DNA of 64,000 nucleotides from Bacillus sp. FJAT-29790 (GTDB lineage Bacteria > Bacillota > Bacilli > Bacillales > Cytobacillaceae). Below are positions 53,678-63,913 of this stretch, piece after piece. The position numbers and the translations under genes are program-made. Each line of letters opens with the position of its first letter. Position 1 is the stretch's first letter. The DNA is taken from contig NZ_JAHNZZ010000001.1 of the NCBI RefSeq assembly GCF_019039215.1, forward strand, positions 1,316,668-1,380,667. Direction: 5' to 3'. Under the pieces are notes generated by a model that was not told the origin of the DNA, did not search any database, and saw nothing but the letters and a program-made list of their open reading frames with translations.

Positions 53678-55420
53678 ATGAAATTAAATATAAAGAAATC
53701 TTCGATGATTGTACCTATTATTCTAGTGTTATTAATAAATTTAGCGGGCATTTTTTGGGCTGTCCAAGATGGAAATAAAGAAATGACCATCCCTTTTTCT
53801 TCCGTGGAGAAAGTAATCGCTTCCGAAAATGGAGAAATGGTCACGCTAAAAGAGTATATAGACGGGAAGCTTTTGATCAAAACGCATGAGGGTGAATTCA
53901 TTTCACACGTCCCTCCTAATAGTCAAATGATCGCAAAATTAGTAGAAAACTATAATATACAATATACATTTTCTTCAAGCAGTCCATATACGCCATGGAT
54001 TCTTGGTGGGATCGTTGTCTTATTAGCTGGAATTGCCTTTTATTTTTATAAATCAGGAAAAGGCGGGCTTGGAGCAACAACCACAATGAAGCAAAGCGTT
54101 TCAAAGGCAAGACCCCTTCCTTCTATTTCTCTTGCAGATGTAGGAGGTATCCAGGGAGAAATGAAAGAGGAAATCTTGCAGACTCTTTCGATTATCAAAG
54201 AACCTGAACGTTCGATAAAATTAGGTGTGAAACCGCCTAAAGGGATTTTATTATATGGACCGCCCGGAACAGGGAAAACATTGCTTGCCCAGGCGATCGC
54301 AAAAGAACTAGGTTCCACATTCTTTTCAACGAGCGGTTCCGCGTTTAATGAATTATTTGTCGGTGTAGGTGCATCTCGCGTTCGGAATCTTTTTCAAAAT
54401 GCAAGAAAACAGTTGCCTGCTGTCATTTTCATCGATGAAGTAGATGCTCTTGCTGGGAAAAGGAAACAACATGGCGGCGAAGAAAGTGAGAAAACCTTAA
54501 CCGAGCTTCTCGTCCAGCTTGATGGCGGCCATTCAAATGATGGCATCCTTTTTATTGCTGCGACAAATAGAAAGGACATGTTAGATGAAGCATTCCTTCG
54601 TCCGGGTCGGATTGATTTTTCATTTCATGTTCCACTGCCAGATACACAAGGCAGGAAAGAGATTATTCAAATCCATTCAAAAAACAGACGTTTAGCGGAA
54701 AATGTTATGACTTCATTCGAAGAACTTGCTGAAAGTACCTCTGGTTTTTCAGGTGCCGAACTTCATTCTCTTTTTGAAACGGCAAGCCGCAGAGCAGTTC
54801 AGAATGGACAGGAAGTGATTGCTAAAGAAGACATGGATTTCGCACTTGATCGTACGATTCTTGGAAGTACAACTCGGTCTCTTCAAGATCCTGAAACGAA
54901 AAGACGTGTAGCTATTCATGAGTCGGGACATGCGCTTGTTGCGGCAGTCACAAAACCGGGATCTGTTCGAAAAGCGACAATTATTCCCCGTGGGGAGGCG
55001 CTTGGTTATGTCGCTCCGATTCCGAAAGAACTTCATTTATCGACAACAAGTGATCTTCTCGATCAAGTGGCAATGATTCTTGCGGGTGGTGTCGCTGAAC
55101 GGCTTATTCTTGGTGAACATAGCATCGGGGTGAGCGGTGATGTCAAGCAAGCCAAGCATATCATTGAACAAATGGTTGACACCGGCTTGCTGGAAGACGG
55201 ATTTACGTTAACTTTTAATAAAGGACAAAAAGAAACAAAAATGCAGGGACTTTTCCAAAAAGCATTAGAGAAAACAGAAATGCTAATTACAGCCAATCGG
55301 GTTCAATTTGATTTGTTAGTAGCAGCCCTTCTTAAGAAAGAAACATTGGAGGGTGCGGAAGTGCAGGAAATCGTGAATTCACCCCGCCTTGCGGAAGAAA
55401 AAGATGTTGTAATGCCTTAA
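53678..55420 (+). CDS. FtsH-like membrane-bound AAA+ zinc protease (divergent paralogue)
   Basis: The 580-residue protein has two N-terminal membrane spans (about residues 10-28 and 108-125) around a small extracellular domain. An AAA+ domain follows with Walker A YGPPGTGKT near residue 193, Walker B VIFIDEVDALAG near residue 250 and the second region of homology near residue 297 (ATNRKDMLDEAFLRPGRID). A peptidase M41 domain with HESGH near residue 414 completes it. All catalytic residues are present, so it should be an active processive protease. It is shorter and more divergent than housekeeping FtsH. AACGAGGAGG precedes the ATG and a strong terminator follows. Confidence 0.88.
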   Translation: MKLNIKKSSMIVPIILVLLINLAGIFWAVQDGNKEMTIPFSSVEKVIASENGEMVTLKEYIDGKLLIKTHEGEFISHVPPNSQMIAKLVENYNIQYTFSSSSPYTPWILGGIVVLLAGIAFYFYKSGKGGLGATTTMKQSVSKARPLPSISLADVGGIQGEMKEEILQTLSIIKEPERSIKLGVKPPKGILLYGPPGTGKTLLAQAIAKELGSTFFSTSGSAFNELFVGVGASRVRNLFQNARKQLPAVIFIDEVDALAGKRKQHGGEESEKTLTELLVQLDGGHSNDGILFIAATNRKDMLDEAFLRPGRIDFSFHVPLPDTQGRKEIIQIHSKNRRLAENVMTSFEELAESTSGFSGAELHSLFETASRRAVQNGQEVIAKEDMDFALDRTILGSTTRSLQDPETKRRVAIHESGHALVAAVTKPGSVRKATIIPRGEALGYVAPIPKELHLSTTSDLLDQVAMILAGGVAERLILGEHSIGVSGDVKQAKHIIEQMVDTGLLEDGFTLTFNKGQKETKMQGLFQKALEKTEMLITANRVQFDLLVAALLKKETLEGAEVQEIVNSPRLAEEKDVVMP

Positions 55421-55422
55421 TG

Positions 55423-55452
55423 AAACCGGCTCTTTTAAATGAGCCGGTTTTT
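55423..55452 (+). terminator. Terminator of the FtsH-like gene
   Basis: AAACCGGCTC and GAGCCGGTTT form a 10-bp stem with an 8-base loop, running into T residues 3 bp after the stop codon. The following 300 bp up to 55772 are AT-rich and show no gene. Confidence 0.9.
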
Positions 55453-55772
55453 CCTTTTTCCACGATAACCCTCGGGGTGGGCTATTTACTCCACTAATAT
55501 TATTATTCTGATTGAAGAAAAAATCAGAAAGTGATTCTAAAGAAATTTAATTTTCAATTATAAATAAGCTTTAAAAAATCATTCAGGTAATAAGGAATAT
55601 TTAATTTTTATGCTATAAACCTAAAAGTTCTATTCAGATTCAAAGAATATTGTCTTTTTTTGCGAATTATTCACATTTTTTGTCGAGAAATACATCGAAT
55701 TAATTTATCCATATTTAATAGGATTCGTATACTATTTGGTATAATTATATGAATCATAAGTAACATGGAGGA

Positions 55773-57014
55773 ATGATGCGTTTGAAGGTATTTGTCGGTG
55801 AATTATTTTTTCATTTTTTTATTATGATGATTATTCCGCTTGTAAATAACATCCTTTATAAACATAAAAAGGGATTGCAAACTAATATTGCTTTTTTACT
55901 AACCATTTTGGTTGCTCTTTTTTTAACAATGTCCTTCCCCGTGAGAATTGTAGATGGAATGGAATTTGATTTAAAATTTATTCCAGTATTTATTGCTTTC
56001 TTCTATATCGGACCTCTCGCTGGAGGTGTGACAATTGGTGTGCTTCTCGGAATAAGTACCTTCTTGGAAATTGGAAATCCACTCGTAATATTCGTCAATT
56101 ATTTAATTATGACCGCGCTATTTTGGTCTGTAAGTAAATTCTACCAAAGAGGAAAAATTCTCCACAAGCTAAGTGTTGCCATTCTTTCATACCTTTTGAT
56201 TACTGGAACGCGTTCAATTGCATTCATCCAAACTGGACATGCTAATGATATTATCCATCTCTTATGGTTCTCGCTCGTATCCATTGTAACCCTTTCGACG
56301 ATTGTTTATTTAATCGAGACGAATAAAGTGCAGCTCCTCATGATGGAACAATTACAAAATGCGGATAAAATGAATGCGATCAGTCAGCTTGCTGCATCTG
56401 TTGCCCACGAAATTAGGAATCCAATGACATCGATTCGAGGTTTTATGCAAATGATGAAAGATGAGGTGAACTTAACTGCCAACCAAAAAATGTTTATTTT
56501 AGTATCTCTTGAGGAATTAGACAGGACCCATCATATTATTAATGACTTTCTAACCCTTGCGCGGCCATCTAGGCATGAAACAGAAGCTTTTAGCTTGTCG
56601 AGGGTTGTTTCGGATGTATCTGATTTTATGAAACCATATGCGGTTATGTCGAATGTTAATCTAACAGATGATATTGAGAATGATTTGTTTATTAAGGGAA
56701 ATTTGAATGAGTCCAAGCAGCTATTTATGAATATCGTCAAGAATGGAATCGAAGCTATGCCTTCAGGCGGAAACTTACGAATTCTTGCTTACCAAAATAG
56801 CGGTTTTGCCATTATTGAGATCAATGATGAAGGCATCGGCCTTTCCCAAGCCCAATTAAAACAGCTTGGCCAACCCTACTATTCTACAAAAACAAAGGGT
56901 ACGGGCATCGGATTAATGATTTGCTTCGATATTATTAAGCGCCTGAAAGGCGATTATCACATTGACAGCAATGAAGGGATCGGAACATCATTTAAAATGA
57001 AGTTTCCAATGTAG
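55773..57014 (+). CDS. Membrane sensor histidine kinase, KinB-like (5TM-LYT sensor)
   Basis: The 413-residue protein has six N-terminal membrane spans with the 5TMR-LYT pattern (FIPVFIAFFYIGPLAGGVTI near residue 69), followed by a kinase core. The H-box SVAHEIRNPMTSIRGFMQMM near residue 210 is the phosphorelay type, and N-box NIVKNGIEAM and GTGIGLM complete it. This architecture is that of KinB, which phosphorylates Spo0F to start sporulation. No response regulator gene is adjacent. GGAGG lies only 1-2 bases before ATG 55773, so ATG 55776 or TTG 55782 may be the real start. Confidence 0.85.
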   Translation: MMRLKVFVGELFFHFFIMMIIPLVNNILYKHKKGLQTNIAFLLTILVALFLTMSFPVRIVDGMEFDLKFIPVFIAFFYIGPLAGGVTIGVLLGISTFLEIGNPLVIFVNYLIMTALFWSVSKFYQRGKILHKLSVAILSYLLITGTRSIAFIQTGHANDIIHLLWFSLVSIVTLSTIVYLIETNKVQLLMMEQLQNADKMNAISQLAASVAHEIRNPMTSIRGFMQMMKDEVNLTANQKMFILVSLEELDRTHHIINDFLTLARPSRHETEAFSLSRVVSDVSDFMKPYAVMSNVNLTDDIENDLFIKGNLNESKQLFMNIVKNGIEAMPSGGNLRILAYQNSGFAIIEINDEGIGLSQAQLKQLGQPYYSTKTKGTGIGLMICFDIIKRLKGDYHIDSNEGIGTSFKMKFPM

Positions 57015-57243
57015 GTAGTTAATCATACCTTAATCATTACCATCATCACTGAACAAACAAGGGTCACTTTATGCGGGTTATTCTTTAACATCTTTCCAAA
57101 TCGACAGGATGCTACTTTTATTCTGCCTTTTCACCAAAAACAGCAAATACATAGCAAGAATTGTCTAAACCTGCGCTTTCCCGAGAAATATTAATAGAAT
57201 ATTCCGTCACTTCATCACTAGCTGATATTTACCACAAATAACA

Positions 57244-57331
57244 CTCCCAAAATGACATCCGATCAATGCTATTTTGGGAGTCGCTAAAAAGGCAGTTTTT
57301 AGATGACTGTTTTTACGAGAACGGTCATCTA
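57244..57331 (-). terminator. Tandem hairpins behind the OSBS/NSAR gene
   Basis: GATGAC/GTCATC (57301-57330) overlaps the stop codon of the minus-strand gene and is followed by a T-run on that strand. CTCCCAAAAT/ATTTTGGGAG (57244-57280) is a second stem. Together they probably end the transcript. The region back to 57015 has no gene. Confidence 0.55.
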
Positions 57332-58435
57332 AGAATAAGTTTTTTCATAGACCGTAAATTGCTTAATCGTCTCGCGATTCGGCTTATACCCCATTCCCGG
57401 TTTATTAGGAACAGTGATGTATCCATCTTCGACACTTACTTCCGGATCGACAATATCCTTTTCCCAATAGCGTGAAGAACCTGCTGTATCCCCTGGCATA
57501 ACAAAATTAGATAAAGTAGTTAGGGCAATGTTATGAGCTCTTCCAATTCCAGATTCGAGCATCCCCCCACACCATACTGGAATATTGTGTTCTTCGCAAA
57601 GATTATGAATTTTTATTGATTCTGTTAACCCGCCCACACGGCCTATTTTAATATTAATAATCTTGCAGCTTCCTAATTCAATTGCCTTACGCGTATCTTC
57701 ATAGGAATGAATACTCTCATCCAAGCATATAGGGGTGGTAATTTCCTTTTGCAGCTTGGCATGGTCAATAATGTCATCCGACGCCAAAGGCTGTTCAATC
57801 ATCATTAAATTAAATTCATCCAACGCCTTTAATAGCTTGATATCATTTAGTGTATATGCTGAATTGGCGTCTGCCATCAGTGGCACGTTCGGGAAACACT
57901 TCCGAATCTCCCTCATCACCTCAAGATCCCAGCCTGGTTTTATTTTCACTTTCATACGTTTATAGCCTTCATTTACATAGCCATGAATTAATTTTAATAG
58001 ATCATCAACCGTATTTTGTATGCCAATACTAATGCCAACTTCAATTTTGTTTTTTTTACCTCCTAGTGCAGTTGCAAGCGAGATCCCCTTTTCCTGGGCA
58101 AATAAATCCCAAACAGCACCTTCAATCGCAGACTTTGCCATATTATTTCTCCGTATGTAAGAGAGAAGTTCAGAAACTTCGTCCGGATGTTCGATGTGTT
58201 TATTTAATATAGCTGGAATTAGAAAATCCTCAAGCATATGCCAATTTGTTTTCATTGTTTCTTCCGTGTACCAAGGAGTATAGAAAGCGACAGATTCTCC
58301 CCACCCGCTATTTCCGTTTTCATCTTCCGCCTCAAGTAAAATAAATTCTTTATCTTGAAAACTGCCAAAGTTTGTTGCAAATGGCGATTTCATTCGCATT
58401 TTTAAATGACGCAGTATAATTTTTGTTAATTTCAA
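57329..58435 (-). CDS. o-Succinylbenzoate synthase / N-succinylamino acid racemase family enzyme
   Basis: The 368-residue protein belongs to the MLE subgroup of the enolase superfamily. Catalytic residues are visible: the KxK motif in MKVKIKPG near residue 162, metal ligands in LMADANSAY near 187, [10 protein letters not shown] near 212 and CLDESIHS near 237, and the second Lys in [10 protein letters not shown] near 262. In Bacillaceae such proteins act as OSBS (MenC) in menaquinone synthesis and/or as N-succinylamino acid racemase. No men genes are nearby, which favours the racemase role in D-amino acid use. The start is TTG with GGGGGCG upstream. Confidence 0.85.
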   Translation of the reverse strand: MKLTKIILRHLKMRMKSPFATNFGSFQDKEFILLEAEDENGNSGWGESVAFYTPWYTEETMKTNWHMLEDFLIPAILNKHIEHPDEVSELLSYIRRNNMAKSAIEGAVWDLFAQEKGISLATALGGKKNKIEVGISIGIQNTVDDLLKLIHGYVNEGYKRMKVKIKPGWDLEVMREIRKCFPNVPLMADANSAYTLNDIKLLKALDEFNLMMIEQPLASDDIIDHAKLQKEITTPICLDESIHSYEDTRKAIELGSCKIINIKIGRVGGLTESIKIHNLCEEHNIPVWCGGMLESGIGRAHNIALTTLSNFVMPGDTAGSSRYWEKDIVDPEVSVEDGYITVPNKPGMGYKPNRETIKQFTVYEKTYS

Positions 58436-58537
58436 TAATTTCGCCCCCTTTTTTACTCAATATTGGAAGTAGGTTCTGCATCAAAATACCATAATCTCTA
58501 CAAGGGTACAATGTTATTCTTATCTTAAGAATAAGAA

Positions 58538-58562
58538 AGACTGACCCGTCCTGAGTCAGTCT
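58538..58562 (-). terminator. Terminator of the lmo0937-type gene
   Basis: AGACTGAC and GTCAGTCT form an 8-bp stem with a 9-base loop; on the minus strand a T-rich tail follows. It is 10 bp behind the small membrane protein gene. Confidence 0.8.
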
Positions 58563-58571
58563 CCCCTTTTT

Positions 58572-58724
58572 TTAGGATCTTCCCGATGCTCTTCCTCTAA
58601 CCAATTGGACAACAATCAATACCGCTGCCACGATTAGAAGGAAATGAATAATTCCTCCCGCAATATTAAAAATCATTCCTAGTATCCATAAAACAAGTAA
58701 AATCCCTGCAATGGTCCAAAGCAT
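58572..58724 (-). CDS. Small membrane protein, lmo0937 family
   Basis: The 50-residue product starts MLWTIAGILLVLWILGMIFN and continues through a second hydrophobic helix to a short basic tail (VRGRASGRS). Two membrane spans with a Gly-Gly turn and a following basic end match the lmo0937 family of tiny stress-associated membrane proteins in Firmicutes. Its function is unknown. AAGGAGAGG lies upstream of the ATG at good spacing and a terminator follows. It is a separate transcription unit between the OSBS/NSAR gene and the YibQ-like gene. Confidence 0.82.
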   Translation of the reverse strand: MLWTIAGILLVLWILGMIFNIAGGIIHFLLIVAAVLIVVQLVRGRASGRS

Positions 58725-59141
58725 GATTACCTCTCCTTAAGATGAGAACTTTTGAAGTATACCTTGATCATGCAGTGCGAACTGCTGCTATCAAAGATAT
58801 GAGAATATTTTCCCCTTTTATAGGTTGCTTATTCATCTGGATATGCAAATGTACAATACATGAATTTGTTTGCATCCTTTTTAAACGAAAACATATACTA
58901 TATTCACGGCCGTCCACCTCTTCTTCTTCGCTTCGTTGCGGGACTAACCAGATCGGAATGTGGGCGGTCGTATGATTATTCTAATTTAATTTTCGCTTTT
59001 CCCCGCTCATTTTTCTCCAAATTAAATATTTCCTTGCATTCAACTCAGTCTATCTCAAATTTTCGTCGCCTCTTACAACTTTTGCCTTCGTGTTTTCATG
59101 CGTAATATGATCTCCTTCAATTTGTTCTGCTTCTAGTTGGT
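58725..59141. other. Intergenic region without a convincing gene
   Basis: On the minus strand a frame at 58768-58980 lacks a start and could be a gene remnant, but no family is recognised. Another short minus-strand frame continues past the stop of the YibQ-like gene (59049-59144) and may be chance. No repeats or promoters are clear. Confidence 0.35.
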
Positions 59142-59915
59142 TCAGGGTCCCTTATCGATCAACTCATAACCTGGAATTAACTCTGACAACGCAACAATGT
59201 TCGCTTTGTTTTGGTAAACAGGAATATACTCTTCTAATACTTTTACCATCTTTGGTCCTGCAATCCCCACATGCCCGATGGCAATTAACCGATCATTTTC
59301 GGATAGTTTACCTGCCAACCGACTGGCTTGTTTCTTTATGTGCTGCGTTGTATAAATATCGTCAAAAAATAAATTGTTTTCTAAAAAAGGGACACCCATT
59401 TCCGTTGCCAACTTACTGACAACACTTTTACCTGTTGTTTTGCTATCGAGATAGAAAAGCCCGTTCCCCTTACATACTTCGAGGACAATTTTCATCACCC
59501 TTTCGTCCTCTGTTGCTTTAGAACCCATATGATGGTTTATACCTACAGCATGGGGAACATCTTTTATCGCAGCCACGACGCGCTTTCGAATTTCTTCATC
59601 ACTTAAATCAGTCGTAATCGCTCCTGGCCCAAGCCAGCTCTTCTTTCCCTTTTTTGGCTCCATCGGCAAATGAACGATCACTTCATGCCCATTATGATAC
59701 GCCAGCTCAGCATCTTCTTTCGTTGATGGTAAAAAAGGCATGATCGCCACATTCAAGGTAACTGGGAGATTTAACATTTCCACCGTTCCTTTCATATTAT
59801 TACCGAGGTCATCAATTACAAGGGCCAGATCTTTTTTCTGAGTTGGGAGGGACTGAGCTAAAGCAGGCTGAATGATTGAAAAAAGAAGAAATAAACTGCA
59901 AATCCAATTTTTCAT
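59142..59915 (-). CDS. Divergent polysaccharide deacetylase family protein (YibQ-like), secreted
   Basis: The 257-residue protein begins with a signal peptide (residues 1-20, cleavage after ALAQ). LALVIDDLGNN near residue 31, NVAIMPFLPST near 55, HEVIVHLPMEPKKG near 73, AVGINHHMGSKATED near 122 and FYLDSKTTGKS near 154 are the YibQ (DUF610) pattern, a divergent branch of the carbohydrate esterase 4 fold. A role in cell wall or glycan modification outside the cell is likely; activity is not established for the branch. AGGAG lies upstream of the ATG. A hairpin at 59938-59982 lies in its leader. Confidence 0.85.
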   Translation of the reverse strand: MKNWICSLFLLFSIIQPALAQSLPTQKKDLALVIDDLGNNMKGTVEMLNLPVTLNVAIMPFLPSTKEDAELAYHNGHEVIVHLPMEPKKGKKSWLGPGAITTDLSDEEIRKRVVAAIKDVPHAVGINHHMGSKATEDERVMKIVLEVCKGNGLFYLDSKTTGKSVVSKLATEMGVPFLENNLFFDDIYTTQHIKKQASRLAGKLSENDRLIAIGHVGIAGPKMVKVLEEYIPVYQNKANIVALSELIPGYELIDKGP

Positions 59916-59937
59916 TTAACCACTCCTTTTTTTTAGA

Positions 59938-59986
59938 TTCCCCATTTTTATTGACATTAAGTGATTAAAAATGGGGAATTTTTTGG
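59938..59986 (+). terminator. Hairpin with T-tract upstream of the YibQ-like gene
   Basis: ATTCCCCATTTTT pairs with AAAAATGGGGAAT and is followed by a T-run on the plus strand. No plus-strand gene precedes it, so its use is unclear. On the minus strand it would lie in the leader of the YibQ-like transcript. Confidence 0.5.
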
Positions 59987-60079
59987 GATGGGTTCAATTA
60001 AATGATTTATAGGAGCAATTATTCCAATAATGGGCGCAATTGTAAACTTTAAGTAGAATTCCGAATTTTATACAAAGAA

Positions 60080-60109
60080 AGACTGACCAGCCCTCTCGCC
60101 AGTCAGTCT
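60080..60109 (-). terminator. Terminator of the pot operon
   Basis: AGACTGAC and GTCAGTCT form the outer stem of a hairpin just after the potD stop; a T-rich tail follows on the minus strand. The stem is the same as that of the terminator at 58538-58562. Confidence 0.82.
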
Positions 60110-60115
60110 CGTTCA

Positions 60116-61189
60116 TCATTTTTTATGCATTTTAAACTCTAGGAAGAGATCGTTATAGTATGCGATCATTCTTTTTCCAAGGTTTTCATATACTTCAAGT
60201 CTTGCTGTCATTTCTTCATCTGGATAAAAACGTTCGTCGCTGATTGTTTCTTCATCCATGTAAGATAACGCTGCTTTATTCGGTGTTGAATAACCTACAT
60301 AATCCGCATTTTGTGCAGCTACTTCCGGATCAAGGATAAAATTCATAAACATATGTGCAGCATCGGGATTTTTTGCCGTTTTCGGGATGACCATGTTATC
60401 GAACCAAAGATTCGAACCTTCTTCAGGCACAACATATTCGACTTTATCATTTTCCCACATGATCTCTTGGGCTGTTCCGGACCACATGACCCCAATGGCG
60501 GCCTCCTCGTTCTCCATTAACATCCGAATTTCATCCCCAACAATGGCTTTTATATTTGGTGTTAATCGATCAAGCTTTTCCTTCGCTTCGATGAGATGGG
60601 CTTCATCTTTATCGTTCAAGGAATAGTGTAAGCTATTTAAAGACATTCCCATGACTTCTCGGGCGCCATCAACGAGCAAAATATCGTTTTTAAAATCAGG
60701 ATCCCAGAGGTCATTCCAAGTTTTGATTTCCTTATCCCCTACCATTTCAGTATTGTACAAAATCCCGACGGTTCCCCAAAAATAGGGGATAGAATATTCA
60801 TTCCCTGGATCAAATGACAGATCCAAAAAGCGTGGATCGATATTCTTTAGATTCGGTATTTTTGAATGATCAACAGGAAGCAGCAGATCCTCTTCTTTCA
60901 TTTTTTCAATCGCATATTCAGAAGGAACCGCAATATCATAGGCTGTTCCTCCCTGTTCAATTTTTGTCAGCATCGCTTCATTGGAATCAAATGTTTCATA
61001 AATGACTTTGATGCCTGTTTCTTTTTCAAATTTTTTGATGAGATCGCTATCGATATAGTCGCCCCAGTTAAAAATCGTCAGCGTATTTCCACTTGTGTAC
61101 CCATGAGCCGAATTTAGTTTAGAGACAATATACATTAAAGCAAATGTCACGATTAAGACAGCAACTAACGCCCGGATGAGTTGTTTCAT
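60116..61189 (-). CDS. potD: Spermidine/putrescine ABC transporter substrate-binding protein
   Basis: The 357-residue protein has an N-terminal signal or anchor helix (residues 5-24) and then the PotD fold: LTIFNWGDYIDSDLIKKFEK near residue 37, VIYETFDSNEAMLTKIEQGG near residue 60, YDIAVPSEYAIEKM near residue 84 and IPYFWGTVGILYN near residue 138. No lipobox Cys is seen, so it may be held by the uncleaved helix. It binds polyamines outside the membrane for the PotABC importer encoded just upstream. Its ATG overlaps the stop codon of potC by 4 bp. Confidence 0.92.
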   Translation of the reverse strand: MKQLIRALVAVLIVTFALMYIVSKLNSAHGYTSGNTLTIFNWGDYIDSDLIKKFEKETGIKVIYETFDSNEAMLTKIEQGGTAYDIAVPSEYAIEKMKEEDLLLPVDHSKIPNLKNIDPRFLDLSFDPGNEYSIPYFWGTVGILYNTEMVGDKEIKTWNDLWDPDFKNDILLVDGAREVMGMSLNSLHYSLNDKDEAHLIEAKEKLDRLTPNIKAIVGDEIRMLMENEEAAIGVMWSGTAQEIMWENDKVEYVVPEEGSNLWFDNMVIPKTAKNPDAAHMFMNFILDPEVAAQNADYVGYSTPNKAALSYMDEETISDERFYPDEEMTARLEVYENLGKRMIAYYNDLFLEFKMHKK

Positions 61190-61989
61190 TGTCTTACCCC
61201 CATTCCGTTCGCCCGGTTATTTCGTTTAGTAATAAAATAATAACCGATTACTAAAAGCATAGTGAAAATGAACAACAATGTAGAAAGAGCGTTAATATTT
61301 AGTGAAACACCTCTCCGAGCAAGTGAGTAAATTTCAACAGATAAAGTTGAAAAGCCATTTCCAGTAACAAAAAATGTAACCGCAAAATCATCTAATGAAT
61401 AAGTTAAGGCCATGAAAAACCCTGCAAAAATACCAGGAGTGATATAAGGAAGAATGACCTTTGTTAATACATCCAAACGACTTGCCCCTAAATCAAGGGC
61501 CGCATAAATCATCGTCGTGCTCATTTCTTCGATTTTTGGCAGCACCATAATTACAACAATTGGCACACTAAAAGCAATATGGGCAAGCAGAACAGAGATG
61601 AAACCTAGCTTAATACCGATCATTGTGAACAGAATTAAAAACGATGCCCCAATAATAACATCAGGACTTACAATGAGTACATTGTTAAGAGATAGAAGCG
61701 TATTTTTCACTCTTCTTCTTCTCGCATAGGCAATAGCAAGTGCTCCTGCAACACCAATAATCGTTGAAATCGCAGCGGATAACAGTGCGATGATAACAGT
61801 ATTTAAAACAATGATCAATAGCCGCGTATCATGGAATAATTCCTTGTACCATTTAAAGGTAAAGTCTTCAAAGTGATACATCGTTCCCCCACTATTAAAT
61901 GAATAAAACATTAAATAAAAAATCGGGGCATACAGGATGAAAAACATTACAGCTAAGTAAATAGCTGATAGTTTAGATATCTTTTTCAT
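61186..61989 (-). CDS. potC: Spermidine/putrescine ABC transporter permease
   Basis: The protein of about 267 residues has six membrane spans and the EAA loop (ALDLGASRLDVLTKVILPYI near residue 160). FYSFNSGGTMYHFEDFTFKW near residue 26 is typical of PotC. It forms the channel together with PotB. The frame opens at 62079 inside potB, but ATG 61989, preceded by GGGGAAT, begins the hydrophobic N-terminus. It overlaps potB by 4 bp and potD by 4 bp, so the genes are translationally coupled. Confidence 0.92.
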   Translation of the reverse strand: MKKISKLSAIYLAVMFFILYAPIFYLMFYSFNSGGTMYHFEDFTFKWYKELFHDTRLLIIVLNTVIIALLSAAISTIIGVAGALAIAYARRRRVKNTLLSLNNVLIVSPDVIIGASFLILFTMIGIKLGFISVLLAHIAFSVPIVVIMVLPKIEEMSTTMIYAALDLGASRLDVLTKVILPYITPGIFAGFFMALTYSLDDFAVTFFVTGNGFSTLSVEIYSLARRGVSLNINALSTLLFIFTMLLVIGYYFITKRNNRANGMGVRQ

Positions 61990-62789
61990 AGGATTCCCCG
62001 CTTTCTTTTGCCAGTAAGAACCATAATCAATACCATGGCAATAATTAAAAAGACTGCGATCGTTGAACCCATCCCCCAATCTTGTGTGACAAGGAAATGC
62101 TGTTCAATCGCCGTACCGAGTGTGATGACTCGATTTCCAGCGATTAGTCTTGTTAACATGAACAAAGATAGCGCCGGAATAAAAACAATTTGACACCCAG
62201 ATTTTACCCCATCAAGCGTTAACGGGAAAATGACGCGTTTAAATGTCGTCCACGAGGATGCACCAAGGTCATTCGCTGCATCAATCAGCGAAGGATTTAT
62301 TTCATTTAACGCATTAAAAATCGGCAAAATCATGAACGGCAGAAAAATATAAACAGAAACGAAAATAAAGCTGAAATCAGTAAATAAGATTTGCTTACTG
62401 CCAAATCCGATTAATTCGAGAAAGCTGTTTGCCGCTCCATATGTACCAAATATGCCGATGAAAGCATATGCTTTCAGCAATAAATTGATCCAGGAAGGCA
62501 AAATGATTAATAACAGCCAAAGTTGTTTATGCTTTGTTTTTGTCAACAAATAGGCAGTTGGATAAGCGATAAACAATGAGAAAAATGTAATTAAGAAGGC
62601 ATACCAAAACGAGCTTACCGTCATTTTTAGATAAACAGGCGTAAAAAATTTCTGATAATTGGCGATGGTCAATTGGCCTTCAATATCGAAAAACGAATAA
62701 TACACGACTAGAAGAATCGGCGTGACAACGAAAAGGGCAATCCAAATGACATACGGAATGAGATAGAGGTTGCGGGAATTACTTTTCAT
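61986..62789 (-). CDS. potB: Spermidine/putrescine ABC transporter permease
   Basis: The protein of about 267 residues has six membrane spans. [20 protein letters not shown] near residue 10 and the EAA loop [20 protein letters not shown] near residue 171 identify PotB. Together with PotC it forms the polyamine channel. The frame opens at 62804, but ATG 62789, with AGAGGGAAG upstream, is the better start; it overlaps the end of potA by 11 bp. The gene order potA-potB-potC-potD is standard. Confidence 0.92.
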   Translation of the reverse strand: MKSNSRNLYLIPYVIWIALFVVTPILLVVYYSFFDIEGQLTIANYQKFFTPVYLKMTVSSFWYAFLITFFSLFIAYPTAYLLTKTKHKQLWLLLIILPSWINLLLKAYAFIGIFGTYGAANSFLELIGFGSKQILFTDFSFIFVSVYIFLPFMILPIFNALNEINPSLIDAANDLGASSWTTFKRVIFPLTLDGVKSGCQIVFIPALSLFMLTRLIAGNRVITLGTAIEQHFLVTQDWGMGSTIAVFLIIAMVLIMVLTGKRKRGIL

Positions 62790-63885
62790 AGCTTCCCTCT
62801 TCATACGCTTCCAGACGTTTATCGAATTCCTCTTCTGTTTCTCCGTGCCTCATCACATGGATGGCTTCAGGATCAAAGGTAAGTCCAATTTCCTCTCCGA
62901 CGATTGCTTTTTTCGTTGAATGGACAAGCCATTCGTTGCCATCTTGGTCATTACAGCTTATCTCATAGTGAACTCCGCGGAATAGTTGGGAATCAACTTG
63001 AACCCTCAACTTCCCTTTTTCCGGCTTCGTAATTTCCAAGTCTTCCGGACGAATGACAATTTCAACTGCTTCATTTGCGTCAAATCCCCCGTCCACACAT
63101 TCAAATGTTTTCCCTGCAAATTGAACGCTGAAATCCTGAATCATTGTACCGGGAACAATATTCGATTCCCCGATGAAATCAGCAACAAAGCGATTAATTG
63201 GTTCATCGTAAATATCGGTTGGTGTTCCACTCTGTTCGATATTGCCATTATTCAATACAAAGATCTCATCAGACATCGCCAATGCTTCTTCCTGATCATG
63301 GGTAACAAAAATAAACGTAATCCCGAGTCTACGCTGCAGTTCACGCAGTTCATACTGCATTTCCGTTCGCAGCTTCAAGTCAAGTGCAGATAATGGTTCA
63401 TCGAGAAGAATAACCTCTGGTTCGTTTACGATTGCACGGGCAATCGCAACCCTCTGGCGCTGTCCGCCGGACATTTCATTAATTTCCCGGTTTTCATACC
63501 CTCCTAAATTGACAAAGCGAAGCGCCTCCCTCACTTTACGATCAATTTCAGAATTTTTTAGTTTTTTGATCCGCAAGCCAAAAGCGACATTTTCAAATAC
63601 ATTTAAATGTGGAAATAGTGCATAGTCCTGAAAAACAGTATTCACTTGGCGTTTATTCGCGGGTATTTGATTAACAATTTTTCCATTCATATATATTTTC
63701 CCATGAGATGGTTCAATAAAACCAGCAATTAAACGAAGAACAGTAGTTTTCCCGCAACCAGACGGACCGAGTAAAGTATAGAATTTCCCACGCTCAATTT
63801 CGAAGCTGACTTCATTCAATACGGCAGGGTCATTATCATATTGCTTGGTCACCTGCTCAAAACGAATAATTATATTTTCCGTCAT
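62779..63885 (-). CDS. potA: Spermidine/putrescine ABC transporter ATP-binding protein
   Basis: The 368-residue ATPase has Walker [12 protein letters not shown] near residue 38, signature [14 protein letters not shown] near residue 138, Walker [13 protein letters not shown] near residue 158 and the switch His in [14 protein letters not shown] near residue 193. A C-terminal TOBE domain (about 280-345) fits PotA. It powers polyamine import. GAGGGAG precedes the ATG. It is the first gene of the pot operon. A copy of the dispersed repeat element begins 28 bp upstream of its start codon, where the promoter would be expected. Confidence 0.94.
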   Translation of the reverse strand: MTENIIIRFEQVTKQYDNDPAVLNEVSFEIERGKFYTLLGPSGCGKTTVLRLIAGFIEPSHGKIYMNGKIVNQIPANKRQVNTVFQDYALFPHLNVFENVAFGLRIKKLKNSEIDRKVREALRFVNLGGYENREINEMSGGQRQRVAIARAIVNEPEVILLDEPLSALDLKLRTEMQYELRELQRRLGITFIFVTHDQEEALAMSDEIFVLNNGNIEQSGTPTDIYDEPINRFVADFIGESNIVPGTMIQDFSVQFAGKTFECVDGGFDANEAVEIVIRPEDLEITKPEKGKLRVQVDSQLFRGVHYEISCNDQDGNEWLVHSTKKAIVGEEIGLTFDPEAIHVMRHGETEEEFDKRLEAYEEGSYEK

Positions 63886-63913
63886 TTAATCTCCCTCTAG
63901 CATCATTTAATTT

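Noticed and set aside
58768..58980. Minus-strand open frame of 70 codons (...IPIWLVPQRSEEEEVDGREY...)
   Set aside because: No start codon with a ribosome binding site and no recognisable family; possibly a remnant, but not supportable.
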